Shown here: positions 13,166-19,473 of the stretch, one piece after another
How the letters are laid out: every line of letters starts with the position of its first letter
Position numbering within the stretch: position 1 is the stretch's first letter
Origin: Nitrososphaeraceae archaeon
GTDB taxonomy: Archaea; Thermoproteota; Nitrososphaeria; Nitrososphaerales; Nitrosopumilaceae
NCBI GenBank assembly: GCA_025922755.1
Contig: JAICHE010000002.1
Coordinates: 1 to 19,473, forward strand
Length of the DNA stretch: 19,473 nucleotides
Reading direction: 5' to 3'
Program-made: the position numbers and the translations under genes
The notes under the pieces: generated by a model
Seen by the model: the letters and a program-made list of their open reading frames with translations, nothing else
Databases searched by the model: none
What the model was told of the DNA's origin: nothing

Positions 13166-13957
13166 TTAGAGATTCAAAGGTTTGATTATTTGTTTTTTAA
13201 TTCCTATTATCACGACAGCAGGAACTCCAATATACATTCCAACATTTAGAAGAATCAAACCTATTCCATATCCTAACACTTTGGCTTCTGAATCTATATC
13301 CACATGATTCAGAATTGAAAGACTGGAGATCATCGGAGTTATTGCAAGCTTTACAGTTTCTCGGAATAAAGGATTCTCGCGTTCAAAGTCTGCAATTTCA
13401 GGGCTAAATGAATAGTAGACATCATTGAATGATTCCATGAATGCAGACCCATATTCTGTCTGAAGTAGCTTGTTGTCACGCATCTCTCTTAGTTGTTGTA
13501 CCTTTGGTGCAAGCTCAGAACCATACGTTGCAGTTGCTATTAGACAACCTCCTCCATTTTGGGGATCTTGGTCAGGTATTGGCACTTGAACTACAACAGT
13601 TCCTTGCATCCAAGGATGAAGTGTGCAGAAGTAATCAAAATTGCCAGATTCTTCAAAAGTGTGAGAAAACTTTTCGTCTATCTTAAACATGCCAGAATCA
13701 AAAAGATCAACTGGCCCATCTATTGGATTTCCACTAGTAACAGTATGAAATGCCAAATCCTCATTTGTCCACGTGACTTTATCGCCAACATTAATTTTCA
13801 CGCCAAAAGGAATGTAACACTCATCAGTTGTTTCACAACCTCTAACTGAAGTTCCTTCTGGAATTGAAACATTAAACTCCTCTGCAAGAACATATGGAGT
13901 CATTCCAGATATGATTATTGTAAATGATGCCAAAATTGAGAATTTTACAAGATTCAT
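13166..13957 (-). CDS. Membrane-anchored blue copper protein (cupredoxin) with CFI-box C-terminal region
   Basis: The protein has 263 residues: a signal peptide (1-25, ending VLA-EE), a plastocyanin-like domain (about 27-125), and a C-terminal region with a final transmembrane segment (about 232-252). Type 1 copper ligands are His71 (NEDLAFHTVT), Cys111, His114 and Met117 (YFCTLHPWMQGTVVV). Cys41 and Cys47 may form a disulfide. After a Pro/Gln linker comes GGGCLIATATYGSE (135-148), the CFI-box motif known from archaeal C-terminal regions, followed by a helical domain. Such proteins are abundant in ammonia-oxidising archaea, whose electron transport relies on copper proteins, so electron transfer outside the membrane is likely. 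ATG 13957 has a TATA-like TTTTTATAATTT at 13977-13988, about 25 bp upstream. Confidence 0.9.
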   Translation of the reverse strand: MNLVKFSILASFTIIISGMTPYVLAEEFNVSIPEGTSVRGCETTDECYIPFGVKINVGDKVTWTNEDLAFHTVTSGNPIDGPVDLFDSGMFKIDEKFSHTFEESGNFDYFCTLHPWMQGTVVVQVPIPDQDPQNGGGCLIATATYGSELAPKVQQLREMRDNKLLQTEYGSAFMESFNDVYYSFSPEIADFERENPLFRETVKLAITPMISSLSILNHVDIDSEAKVLGYGIGLILLNVGMYIGVPAVVIIGIKKQIIKPLNL

Positions 13958-14318
13958 AAATTTTGGTTGTGAAGAAATTATAAAAATGTTGGAGCAAAAT
14001 TCTAGATAATAACAAACTGGAAGATAATCTTAATTCGTCAAAAAAATACAGAAAAAGCCAAACTCGTATTGAAGGAAGATTTTTCCATCCAACCTTAGAG
14101 TTTAAGACCAAAAACGTTAGTTGTTTGGTGACAACTCTTTTGACTTTATTCTGTACCTATAGTATGGTAAAAGTTCGTATTAAGTATACTCGTGTGTTAG
14201 GAAAAAATATTACAATTTTTATTTGTTCAAAAAATATAATTTCAAATTCAGTAAGTAAAATCAAACTTTGATTTCGAAAATAAGGTATGCAAGGAAGGGA
14301 CTTGAAGTAATTTGTAAG
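13958..14318. other. 360-bp region without a convincing gene
   Basis: The left end carries the copper protein's promoter. A plus-strand frame is open from 13984 to 14271, but has no ATG before 14164 and no ribosome site. A small hairpin (AGTTGT at 14119-14124, ACAACT at 14131-14136, 6-nt loop) followed by CTTTTGACTTTATT looks like a plus-strand terminator, which could mean a short non-coding transcript. A stretch of AT-rich, featureless sequence follows up to the tRNA 3' end. Confidence 0.5.
13977..13988 (-). promoter_or_regulatory. TATA box of the copper protein gene
   Basis: The minus strand begins CATTTTTATAATTT and is centred about 25 bp upstream of ATG 13957, which predicts a leaderless transcript. 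Confidence 0.5.
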
Positions 14319-14391
14319 GGCCCTCGAGGGGAATCGAACTCCTGTCCGAGGATCCACAATCCTCTATACTAACCACTGTACTACGAAGGCC
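14319..14391 (-). tRNA. tRNA-His (anticodon GTG)
   Basis: The minus strand folds as a full cloverleaf of 73 nt. The acceptor is GCCTTCG paired with CGAGGGC, with an extra encoded G(-1) opposite C73, the hallmark of histidine tRNA. The D stem is GTAC/GTAT, the anticodon stem GAGGA/TCCTC with loop TTGTGGA and anticodon GTG, and the T loop is TTCGATT. The T stem AGGAG/CCCCT has one A-C mismatch at 52-62. No CCA is encoded after C73; CTT follows. No intron is present. A TTTTAATTAAAG element at 14431-14442 is a plausible TATA about 45 bp upstream of the mature 5' end. Confidence 0.95.
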
Positions 14392-14430
14392 ACATTTATG
14401 GAAATTTCCTAAACCAGTAATAATCTTTGA

Positions 14431-14442
14431 TTTTAATTAAAG
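14431..14442 (-). promoter_or_regulatory. Probable TATA box of tRNA-His
   Basis: The minus strand reads CTTTAATTAAAA, about 45 bp upstream of the mature tRNA 5' end, allowing a roughly 20-nt leader for RNase P removal. A GGAAATTTCC palindrome lies in that leader (14400-14409). Confidence 0.4.
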
Positions 14443-14458
14443 TGAAAATTAGCCTGTA

Positions 14459-14470
14459 GATTTATTATTA
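14459..14470 (+). promoter_or_regulatory. TATA box for the 26-aa peptide gene
   Basis: GATTTATTATTA is centred about 25 bp upstream of ATG 14490, the spacing seen for other leaderless genes in this window. Confidence 0.45.
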
Positions 14471-14489
14471 AGCAGTTCTTAATCTAGTC

Positions 14490-14570
14490 ATGAGATTTTG
14501 GTGGATAGCCATGGGAATATCAGTTGCATTGACTTATGCTGGTGCAAATTACCTTATGCCTTGGCATTAG
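14490..14570 (+). CDS. Single-helix membrane microprotein, 26 aa
   Basis: The ORF starts at ATG 14490 and stops at TAG 14568-14570. The peptide begins MRFWWIAMGISVALTYAGAN and ends in a Tyr-Leu-Met-Pro-Trp-His tail. A basic residue, two Trp at the start of the hydrophobic stretch and Trp/His at the end are what a one-pass membrane peptide shows at its interfaces. A TATA box at the correct distance (14459-14470) supports independent leaderless expression. Peptides of this kind serve as small subunits of respiratory and other membrane complexes, but the partner cannot be named here. Confidence 0.5.
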   Translation: MRFWWIAMGISVALTYAGANYLMPWH

Positions 14571-14608
14571 TATTGTGGCAAAAATTTTAGATTTTCATAG
14601 CCGATCGC

Positions 14609-14617
14609 TTTAAATTT
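14609..14617 (+). promoter_or_regulatory. TATA box of corA
   Basis: TTTAAATTT is centred about 28 bp upstream of the TTG at 14641 and supports that start and a leaderless mRNA. Confidence 0.5.
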
Positions 14618-14640
14618 GTTGTAACAGGGAACCTTTCAAC

Positions 14641-15660
14641 TTGAAGAAAGGCTTTATTTCTAGTAGATTACGGTCAGGAAAAAAATCTCTAGATGACTCT
14701 TTAGGAAAAAAAATCCAGACTATTGAGGCCAAAAGATTCACCTGGGTGGATATGCAAAATCCAGATAGGACAGACGTTGAGGAGCTTGCAAAGAAATACC
14801 ACTTCAATGCATTAAACATTGAGGACTGTATGACCAAATTCGAGTTGCCAAAACTCGACAGGTATGATGACCATTTTTTTGTAATTCTTCATTTTCCACC
14901 GATTTCCCAAAAGGTTGCAATGGCAAAAAATAGCCAGCTTTCAATATTTCTAGGAAAAGATTTTCTAGTCACTGTACATCAGGGAGATCTCAAGCCCCTG
15001 GTTGATCTAGTAGATTTGTGTATTACTGATTCGGATCTTCAAAGGAAAGAAAAGCTTCTGGGAAGATCATCAGGGTTATTGCTTCACGAGATAATAGACA
15101 AGCTGGTTGATGACCTGCTCCATACATCTAGGAGAATATTTGCAAATCTTGATGAAATGGAAGATGGAGTTTTTGATGAGACAAAGTCCGTTGCAAGAAG
15201 TATTGCTCTTCTTCGAAGAGAGATTAACAAGCTGCGAAGAATTGCCAATCCATTAAAACGATTTGTTTTGGAAATTGCAAACAATGTCAAAAGATTTTCA
15301 GATGAAGAAGAGGATCTTGGATTGTTCTTCGATGACGTAATTGATCATATTGACAAAGTGATTGAAACTCTAGAGGAGTCAAGAGAAACAATGGAGATTT
15401 ACAAGGATACAGACTTTGTGTTGAGTACTGAGAAAACAAACAAAGTTCTTGCTGTTTTGACGATAATTTTTACACTTGCTATTCCTGCCACAGTAATTGG
15501 AACATTTTATGGAATGAATGTCCATTTACCAGGAGGAACAGATAGTAGTTGGGAAGTTTTAGGACCATACACTTCTTTTATCATCATAATTGTGGCTTCT
15601 GCAATACCTGTTATGCTGATGTATGCTTACTTTAGAAAGCTTGGATGGATTAGCAATTAG
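14641..15660 (+). CDS. corA: CorA-family magnesium/divalent cation channel
   Basis: The protein has 339 residues, normal for CorA. The N-terminal cytoplasmic funnel contains FTWVDMQNPDRTDVEELAKK and NIEDCMTKFELPKLDRYDDH, followed by the long stalk helix (about 175-265, rich in Glu, Asp, Arg and Lys). Two C-terminal transmembrane helices flank the signature YGMN (Gly291-Met292-Asn293), which forms the selectivity filter. The tail is short (YFRKLGWISN). It imports Mg2+ or related ions as a pentamer. The start is TTG 14641; no in-frame ATG occurs until Met38, inside the conserved domain. The last 4 nt overlap the end of the convergent neighbour. Confidence 0.93.
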   Translation: MKKGFISSRLRSGKKSLDDSLGKKIQTIEAKRFTWVDMQNPDRTDVEELAKKYHFNALNIEDCMTKFELPKLDRYDDHFFVILHFPPISQKVAMAKNSQLSIFLGKDFLVTVHQGDLKPLVDLVDLCITDSDLQRKEKLLGRSSGLLLHEIIDKLVDDLLHTSRRIFANLDEMEDGVFDETKSVARSIALLRREINKLRRIANPLKRFVLEIANNVKRFSDEEEDLGLFFDDVIDHIDKVIETLEESRETMEIYKDTDFVLSTEKTNKVLAVLTIIFTLAIPATVIGTFYGMNVHLPGGTDSSWEVLGPYTSFIIIIVASAIPVMLMYAYFRKLGWISN

Positions 15661-16472
15661 GTTGCTAATGTTTCATGAATATTGACTCGAACCTTTGTTA
15701 GGGATAACTTTAGGTTATCAGGTAGCACTATCAGCAAACCCCCTTCAGAGCTAACATTGGTGCATGTTCCGCTATAACTTTGATGGTTGATGGCATAACA
15801 GTCATCATGTGTATAAAACGAAAATGAATCGTTTTTCAGATAATTGTCTAGCTGATTTTTAGAATCTACAAAATACACGTCAAAGCCCTTTGTATCATCG
15901 TTAATTGAGACTGAAAAATCATATGAAGTGGTTTGTTTTGCTGTGCAAATTGGAATAAACTGCACAAAGCCTTGTTTTGTTAGTTCTTGGTGCTCTGCTA
16001 AATCATATTTTTCATTTGGAATGTCAGGGAAAATTTGCACATATGGGTCATTGTTAAGCTGTTTTCCTTGTACAGAATCTAAATTACTCCTTACACTATC
16101 TATAGCATAACGATAAAGAATGGGCTTCCAGCTTGATTCACAATCACTAAATTCATGTTTTAGCTCAACAAATGATTTTTGATTCTGAAACTGTAATTGA
16201 TTGAAGTTATGTTCTGTTATCAAAGATGCCTCCACTGATGGGTCATAATTGAAAGTATCAGCCTTAGGATCAGGGTTAGACCAGACATTTGTAATTTCAT
16301 ATAAAATATTTCCCGGATAGCTTTTCCATTCGGGTTTTAGATGAACATACACGGAATATTTGTTAATATCTTGGTCATATGGTGAATCGTAAAGCAAATG
16401 TCCAAAAAGAGCATTTGATAAAATAGCTGCAAAAGCAATTGCTGCGATAATAAAATAATAGATAGTTTTCAT
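15657..16472 (-). CDS. Membrane-anchored extracytoplasmic protein of unknown function, 271 aa
   Basis: An N-terminal anchor (IYYFIIAAIAFAAILSNALF, residues 4-23) precedes a polar exported domain of about 245 residues, rich in Tyr, Asn, Asp and Ser. Cysteines at KHEFSDCESSW, FIPICTAKQ, THDDCYAIN and SGTCTNVS could form two disulfides. The first part (YSVYVHLKPEWKSYPGNILY) resembles a beta-sandwich strand set, but no family is recognised. Start ATG 16472; a TATA-like TTTTATAATC on the minus strand at about 16502-16511 allows a very short leader. Its TAA overlaps the stop of corA, so the two transcripts must run into each other. Confidence 0.7.
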   Translation of the reverse strand: MKTIYYFIIAAIAFAAILSNALFGHLLYDSPYDQDINKYSVYVHLKPEWKSYPGNILYEITNVWSNPDPKADTFNYDPSVEASLITEHNFNQLQFQNQKSFVELKHEFSDCESSWKPILYRYAIDSVRSNLDSVQGKQLNNDPYVQIFPDIPNEKYDLAEHQELTKQGFVQFIPICTAKQTTSYDFSVSINDDTKGFDVYFVDSKNQLDNYLKNDSFSFYTHDDCYAINHQSYSGTCTNVSSEGGLLIVLPDNLKLSLTKVRVNIHETLAT

Positions 16473-16590
16473 AAATACATCTAGGACTAATTTTCAAGGA
16501 GATTATAAAATGTGGGATAACATGGTGCTCAAATCCCACTCTTGATTGGACACACATTTTCAAGAGGCAAAATATTTTTGCAAATGAGCT

Positions 16591-16600
16591 TAATTAAATA
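16591..16600 (+). promoter_or_regulatory. TATA box of the GRGTG-repeat gene
   Basis: TAATTAAATA is centred 26 bp upstream of ATG 16622. Confidence 0.55.
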
Positions 16601-16621
16601 TTAGAGAGATGGAATTACAGC

Positions 16622-16894
16622 ATGGGAAAAATTAGGGTTAGAAGCGGTAGGGGCACCGGCACCGTCGAAGTAGATGACGGAGGCAAAAAATGGTCCGGTG
16701 ATGAATATCGAAAAATTCAAGCCGAAAAGAAACGAAAGGCAGCAAACAGAACAATCCATACAGGACGTGGAACAGGCTCAAAGAAATTAGGAGACATTCC
16801 AGACCCAAAGGCAAGACCTTCAACTGAAGGAATGACTAGGGTAACAGGTAGAGGAACAGGTTCCAGAAAAAGTACAAACAAAGGTTCTCAATAA
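16622..16894 (+). CDS. Small basic protein with three GRGTG motifs, 90 aa
   Basis: The motif (S/T)GRGTG(S/T) appears at residues 8-14, 47-53 and 75-81, separated by charged, mostly helical or disordered linkers such as EYRKIQAEKKRKAANR. The protein is strongly basic with no cysteine and no membrane segment; nucleic acid or nucleotide binding is a reasonable guess, as with RG-rich proteins. The three motifs use different codons (GGTAGGGGCACCGGC, GGACGTGGAACAGGC, GGTAGAGGAACAGGT), so conservation acts on the protein and not through recent DNA duplication. ATG 16622 has its TATA 26 bp upstream. A T-run after the stop ends the transcript. Not a family I know. Confidence 0.7.
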   Translation: MGKIRVRSGRGTGTVEVDDGGKKWSGDEYRKIQAEKKRKAANRTIHTGRGTGSKKLGDIPDPKARPSTEGMTRVTGRGTGSRKSTNKGSQ

Positions 16895-16917
16895 TTTTTA
16901 ATCTTCTTTTTTTGTTA
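16895..16917 (+). terminator. T-run terminator after the GRGTG-repeat gene
   Basis: TTTTTAATCTTCTTTTTTTG follows the stop codon. For the convergent transaldolase transcript, the minus strand offers its own ATTTTTT run near 16937-16945. Confidence 0.45.
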
Positions 16918-16953
16918 TTAGAGATTATTTTAGAACCAAAAAATTTTTGTAAA

Positions 16954-17619
16954 TTAGATTCGAATATCAGGATTTTCAGTCTTTAGTTTTTCCCAATCAG
17001 CAAGAAAATTTTTCAGGCCAATATCAGTAAGTGGGTGTTTTAGCATTTTATCTAATACTGCAGGTGGTAAAGTTACAACGTCGGCACCAATTTTTGCAGC
17101 TTCTACAACATGCAAAGGATGTCGTACACTGGCTACCAAGATTTGGGTACTGAAATTATAATTCGAAAAAATTGTCTTAATGTCTTTTATCAGGTTCATT
17201 CCATCATGTCCAATGTCATCCAGTCTACCGATAAATGGGCTAACATATTTTGCGCCAGCCTTTGCAGCAAGAACTGCTTGGTTAGATGAGAAAATCAAGG
17301 TAACATTTACTGGAATTCCTTCTGCTGTTAGTGCTTTGCAAGCTCTTAGTCCATCAGGAGTCATTGGGACTTTGACTACAACGTTTTGGCCATAGTCACG
17401 TAATTTTCTACCTTCCTCAATCATTCCAGAGTATTCAGTGCTTAAAACCTCTAGACTTACATCTCCTTTGATTATCTTTGTAATCTCTGCCATTCCATCT
17501 TTGGGATTACCTCCTTCTTTTGACATCAAAGATGGGTTTGTTGTGATTCCATCAAGCAAGCCCATGTCATTGAATTTTTTAATTGATTCAAGATTTGCAG
17601 TATCAAGAAATATTTTCAT
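16954..17619 (-). CDS. Transaldolase / fructose-6-phosphate aldolase-like protein
   Basis: The 221-residue length fits the short TalC/FSA-type branch of the transaldolase family. Key residues are visible: Asp6 in FLDTANL, GITTNPSL (24-31), the Schiff-base Lys83 in VVVKVPMT, NVTLIFSSNQAVLAAKAGA and SPFIGRLDDIG. It should transfer dihydroxyacetone units between sugar phosphates (transaldolase) or cleave fructose 6-phosphate; sequence alone does not settle which, though gene order favours transaldolase. ATG 17619 overlaps the transketolase stop (ATGA) and has AAGGAG nine bases upstream (17629-17634, minus strand). Last gene of the pentose phosphate operon. Confidence 0.92.
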   Translation of the reverse strand: MKIFLDTANLESIKKFNDMGLLDGITTNPSLMSKEGGNPKDGMAEITKIIKGDVSLEVLSTEYSGMIEEGRKLRDYGQNVVVKVPMTPDGLRACKALTAEGIPVNVTLIFSSNQAVLAAKAGAKYVSPFIGRLDDIGHDGMNLIKDIKTIFSNYNFSTQILVASVRHPLHVVEAAKIGADVVTLPPAVLDKMLKHPLTDIGLKNFLADWEKLKTENPDIRI

Positions 17620-18590
17620 AATTTTTTACTCCTTATCTCCTTGACTTTTTTTACCATATTAAAAGATGTTATTCCATGTTTTTCTAAAAGTAGTGGGATT
17701 TCATCATCTCTTGCAGATTCCCCAAACATATCTTGAGCACCTATTCGGGTTATGGGGACAGGATATCTTTCTGATACAGATTCTGCGACAGCTGAGCCCA
17801 TCCCTCCAAAAATATTATGCTCTTCAGAAGTAACAATGCAGCCAGTCTCTCTTGCAGCTTTTTCCAAAAGATCACCATCTATTGGTTTTATGGAAAACAT
17901 GTCCAATACCCTACACGATATTCCTTCTTGTTGTAATGTCTCTGCTGCCTCCAAGGCCATTCTTACGGTAATCCCACATGCGGCAATAGTACAGTCTGTT
18001 CCGTCTCGAAGTGTAATGCCTTTTCCTGTTTGAAATTCTTGTGATTCAGAGTGAACAATTGGTGTTTTTGATCTTGCCATTCTCATATAGAATGGACCGT
18101 ATTCTTTTGCCATCAGTCTTACAAGGCCAGACACTGCAAAGGTATCTGCTGGGATAAAGACACGAAAGTTTGGTATTGCCCGCATTATTGCAATGTCTTC
18201 AATTTGCTGATGTGACCCTCCATCAGGACCAACAGAAAGACCTCCATGTGATACGACTAGCTTTACATTCAGCCCTTTTTTTCCTGGAGGGGATGGATAT
18301 GCTATCCCGTTTCTAATTTGATCAACTGCCCGTCCGGGAAGAAAAATTGCATAGGTGCTTGCAAAAGAAACTTTTCCAGAAACTGCCAATCCTGCTGATA
18401 CTGAAACTAGGTTACCTTCTGCTATTCCAACATTGAAAAATCTATTTGGAAATTCCTTTCCAAATCCTGAAGTCTTAAGGGAGTCAGTAGTATCTGCTCC
18501 TAAAACAACAACGTTTGGATTTTCTTTTCCAACCTCAATCAGGGTTTTTGAATACTCTGTTCTCATATCACTCATTTGAGGGGGATTCAA
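17616..18590 (-). CDS. Transketolase, C-terminal subunit
   Basis: This is the second half of a split transketolase, carrying the pyrimidine-binding and C-terminal domains. Visible motifs are FFNVGIAEGNLV with the thiamine-activating Glu58, YAIFLPGRAVDQIRN, the substrate loop SHGGLSVGPDGGSHQQIED and the C-terminal domain with GMGSAVAESV and RIGAQDMFGESA. Together with the N-terminal subunit it moves two-carbon units between sugar phosphates using thiamine diphosphate. The start is uncertain: TTG 18590 overlaps the upstream stop by 4 nt (TTGA), while ATG 18575 and ATG 18566 are also possible and there is no clear ribosome site. The conserved part begins at MRTEYSK (18566). It sits between the epimerase fusion and transaldolase. 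Confidence 0.92.
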   Translation of the reverse strand: MNPPQMSDMRTEYSKTLIEVGKENPNVVVLGADTTDSLKTSGFGKEFPNRFFNVGIAEGNLVSVSAGLAVSGKVSFASTYAIFLPGRAVDQIRNGIAYPSPPGKKGLNVKLVVSHGGLSVGPDGGSHQQIEDIAIMRAIPNFRVFIPADTFAVSGLVRLMAKEYGPFYMRMARSKTPIVHSESQEFQTGKGITLRDGTDCTIAACGITVRMALEAAETLQQEGISCRVLDMFSIKPIDGDLLEKAARETGCIVTSEEHNIFGGMGSAVAESVSERYPVPITRIGAQDMFGESARDDEIPLLLEKHGITSFNMVKKVKEIRSKKL

Positions 18591-19473
18591 AGTAGGCCTT
18601 CCTCCTTTGCTATTTTTGTAATTTGATCTTTCTTTTCCCCTACAACATGCAGGCTAATCCATTTGTTTGCCAAATCAGCCCCACCTATTTGATGAGCCTT
18701 TTCAATTATGATTTTTCGCCTCTCTTTTAGAACTTGATTCCTAAAGTCTCTGATTGTTTCTCGTACGTCTGGTTGTCCGATGATTGCACTTCCTCCTACA
18801 AATGCTCGTGCACCATCTTCAAAACATGAACCAATATTTTCGAGATTAACGCCGCCATCGGCCTCAATATATCCGGTAAAATTATTCTCATTTAGAATGG
18901 AGTTTAGTTGTTTCATTTTTTCATGAGTCTCAGGAATGTATTTCTGACCAGATTTTCCAGGCACAACAGACATTACAATTAGCTGATCAAGTGTTGGTAA
19001 AAATTTGTAGGACCATTGAGGAAGGTCTGTGTCAGGATTTATTGCCAAACCTACGCCTACTTGGTTTTGTTTTAGCAAGTCATGAATTTCTCCAAAGCTT
19101 GATTCATCACAAACTTCGGCATGAACTGTAATGATGTCGCTTCCTGCTTCAACATAATCCCGAACATGTTTTACAGGTTCTGAAATCATTAGATGTGAAT
19201 CAAATGGAATTACAGTAAGAGGCCTCAGCTCTTTGATTTTATTGTGATCAAAAGTTTTTGCAGGAACAAATTGTCCATCCATTACATCAAGGTGAATATA
19301 ATCAGCTCGTCCTGCTACGCATCGCTTTACTTCATTTTCTAGATTTGTCATGTCTCCTGCAATGATTGATGGGGCTATCATAAACTGCGAGTCAAGCTCA
19401 AGATTGATTAGAGGAACCACGTCAGGATCAGGAGCTTTGCCATGCCATTGTGGATTGTCTTCCATGTGTTCAA
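18587..19473 (-). CDS. Transketolase N-terminal subunit tail fused to ribulose-phosphate 3-epimerase, 5' part outside window
   Basis: The frame is open through the right edge. Counting from the Met codon at 19465, residues 1-28 (MEDNPQWHGKAPDPDVVPL...) match the end of transketolase N-terminal subunits, which finish with a ME-x-x-x-x-WHGKAP motif. Residues 29-245 are a complete Rpe TIM barrel: IAPSIIAGD, HLDVMDG (His59, Asp61), SHLM (His91), VHAE, MSVVPGKSGQ and EADGGVN (Asp203). No stop separates the two, and no ribosome binding site precedes Met29 (19381), so one polypeptide is likely. Residues 246-292 are an extra helical tail not usual in Rpe. Rpe interconverts ribulose 5-phosphate and xylulose 5-phosphate, the substrate of transketolase, so the fusion makes sense. 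A separate Rpe from 19381 by internal initiation is the alternative. Confidence 0.82.
   Translation of the reverse strand, partial: EHMEDNPQWHGKAPDPDVVPLINLELDSQFMIAPSIIAGDMTNLENEVKRCVAGRADYIHLDVMDGQFVPAKTFDHNKIKELRPLTVIPFDSHLMISEPVKHVRDYVEAGSDIITVHAEVCDESSFGEIHDLLKQNQVGVGLAINPDTDLPQWSYKFLPTLDQLIVMSVVPGKSGQKYIPETHEKMKQLNSILNENNFTGYIEADGGVNLENIGSCFEDGARAFVGGSAIIGQPDVRETIRDFRNQVLKERRKIIIEKAHQIGGADLANKWISLHVVGEKKDQITKIAKEEGLL

Noticed and set aside
13872..14111. Minus-strand ORF of 79 codons with a TTG start
   Set aside because: It covers the TATA box and start of the copper protein in another frame and has no ribosome site.
13984..14271. Open plus-strand frame of 96 codons beside the copper protein promoter
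   Set aside because: It has no ATG before 14164, no ribosome binding site, and it runs across AT-rich sequence with no recognisable domain. A decayed gene is possible but not supported.
14157..14357. 66-codon minus-strand ORF over the tRNA-His 3' part
   Set aside because: It is an open frame through tRNA sequence; the tRNA fold explains the conservation.
1..19473. CRISPR arrays, insertion sequences, integrases, attachment sites or prophage genes
   Set aside because: No regularly spaced repeats, transposase or integrase motifs, or terminal repeats were seen; base composition looks even across the window.

Overview
The window is AT-rich archaeal DNA and reads as a marine ammonia-oxidising thaumarchaeon (Nitrososphaerota, Nitrosopumilus-like). 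The reasons are archaeal TATA boxes about 24-30 bp upstream of many start codons, many TTG starts, a tRNA-His gene without encoded CCA, a cupredoxin joined to a CFI-box region, and a cysteine/tryptophan module in a secreted propeller that I recall from thaumarchaeal surface proteins. No mobile element, CRISPR array or rRNA is visible. The organism is inferred; no search was run.

Layout. 1-3.4 kb: the 3' end of a CNNM/CBS membrane protein, an unknown 168-residue protein, and a minus-strand operon of a lysine-rich, five-cysteine protein followed by a Kef-type antiporter with CBS domains. 3.4-6.2 kb (minus strand): a catabolic-type acetolactate synthase preceded by a 39-residue zinc-binding-type microprotein, then a SHOCT protein with a 57-residue two-helix membrane protein. 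6.2-9.3 kb: stress and small-protein genes, namely a membrane-anchored DUF4352-like protein, a one-finger C2H2 protein, an operon of Hsp20, a 43-residue protein and a double zinc ribbon closed by a hairpin terminator, a Dps ferritin and a four-helix membrane protein.

9.3-13.1 kb is the most distinctive part. A regulator with a ribbon-helix-helix domain joined to a MEDS/DcmR-like sensory domain diverges from an operon encoding a 54-residue protein, a Rv2258c-like SAM methyltransferase and an exported beta-propeller with a set of histidines at blade starts. The 90 bp between the divergent start codons hold four copies of the 8-bp palindrome TGGTACCA, placed against the two TATA boxes. I read this as an autoregulated, ligand-sensing module, possibly for a C1 or methylated compound. 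The substrate is unknown.

13.1-16.9 kb: a membrane-anchored blue-copper protein, tRNA-His, a 26-residue membrane peptide, a CorA transporter, a membrane-anchored unknown protein that overlaps corA tail to tail, and a small basic protein with three GRGTG motifs. 16.9 kb to the end (minus strand): a non-oxidative pentose phosphate operon with overlapping genes. It starts with what appears to be a fusion of the transketolase N-terminal subunit (only its tail is in the window) to ribulose-5-phosphate 3-epimerase, followed by the transketolase C-terminal subunit and transaldolase.

A general pattern: genes that begin a transcript mostly have a TATA box close enough that the mRNA would begin at or near the start codon (leaderless). 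Genes inside operons often carry Shine-Dalgarno sequences of the GGAG or GAGGTGG type. Eight genes appear to use TTG starts.
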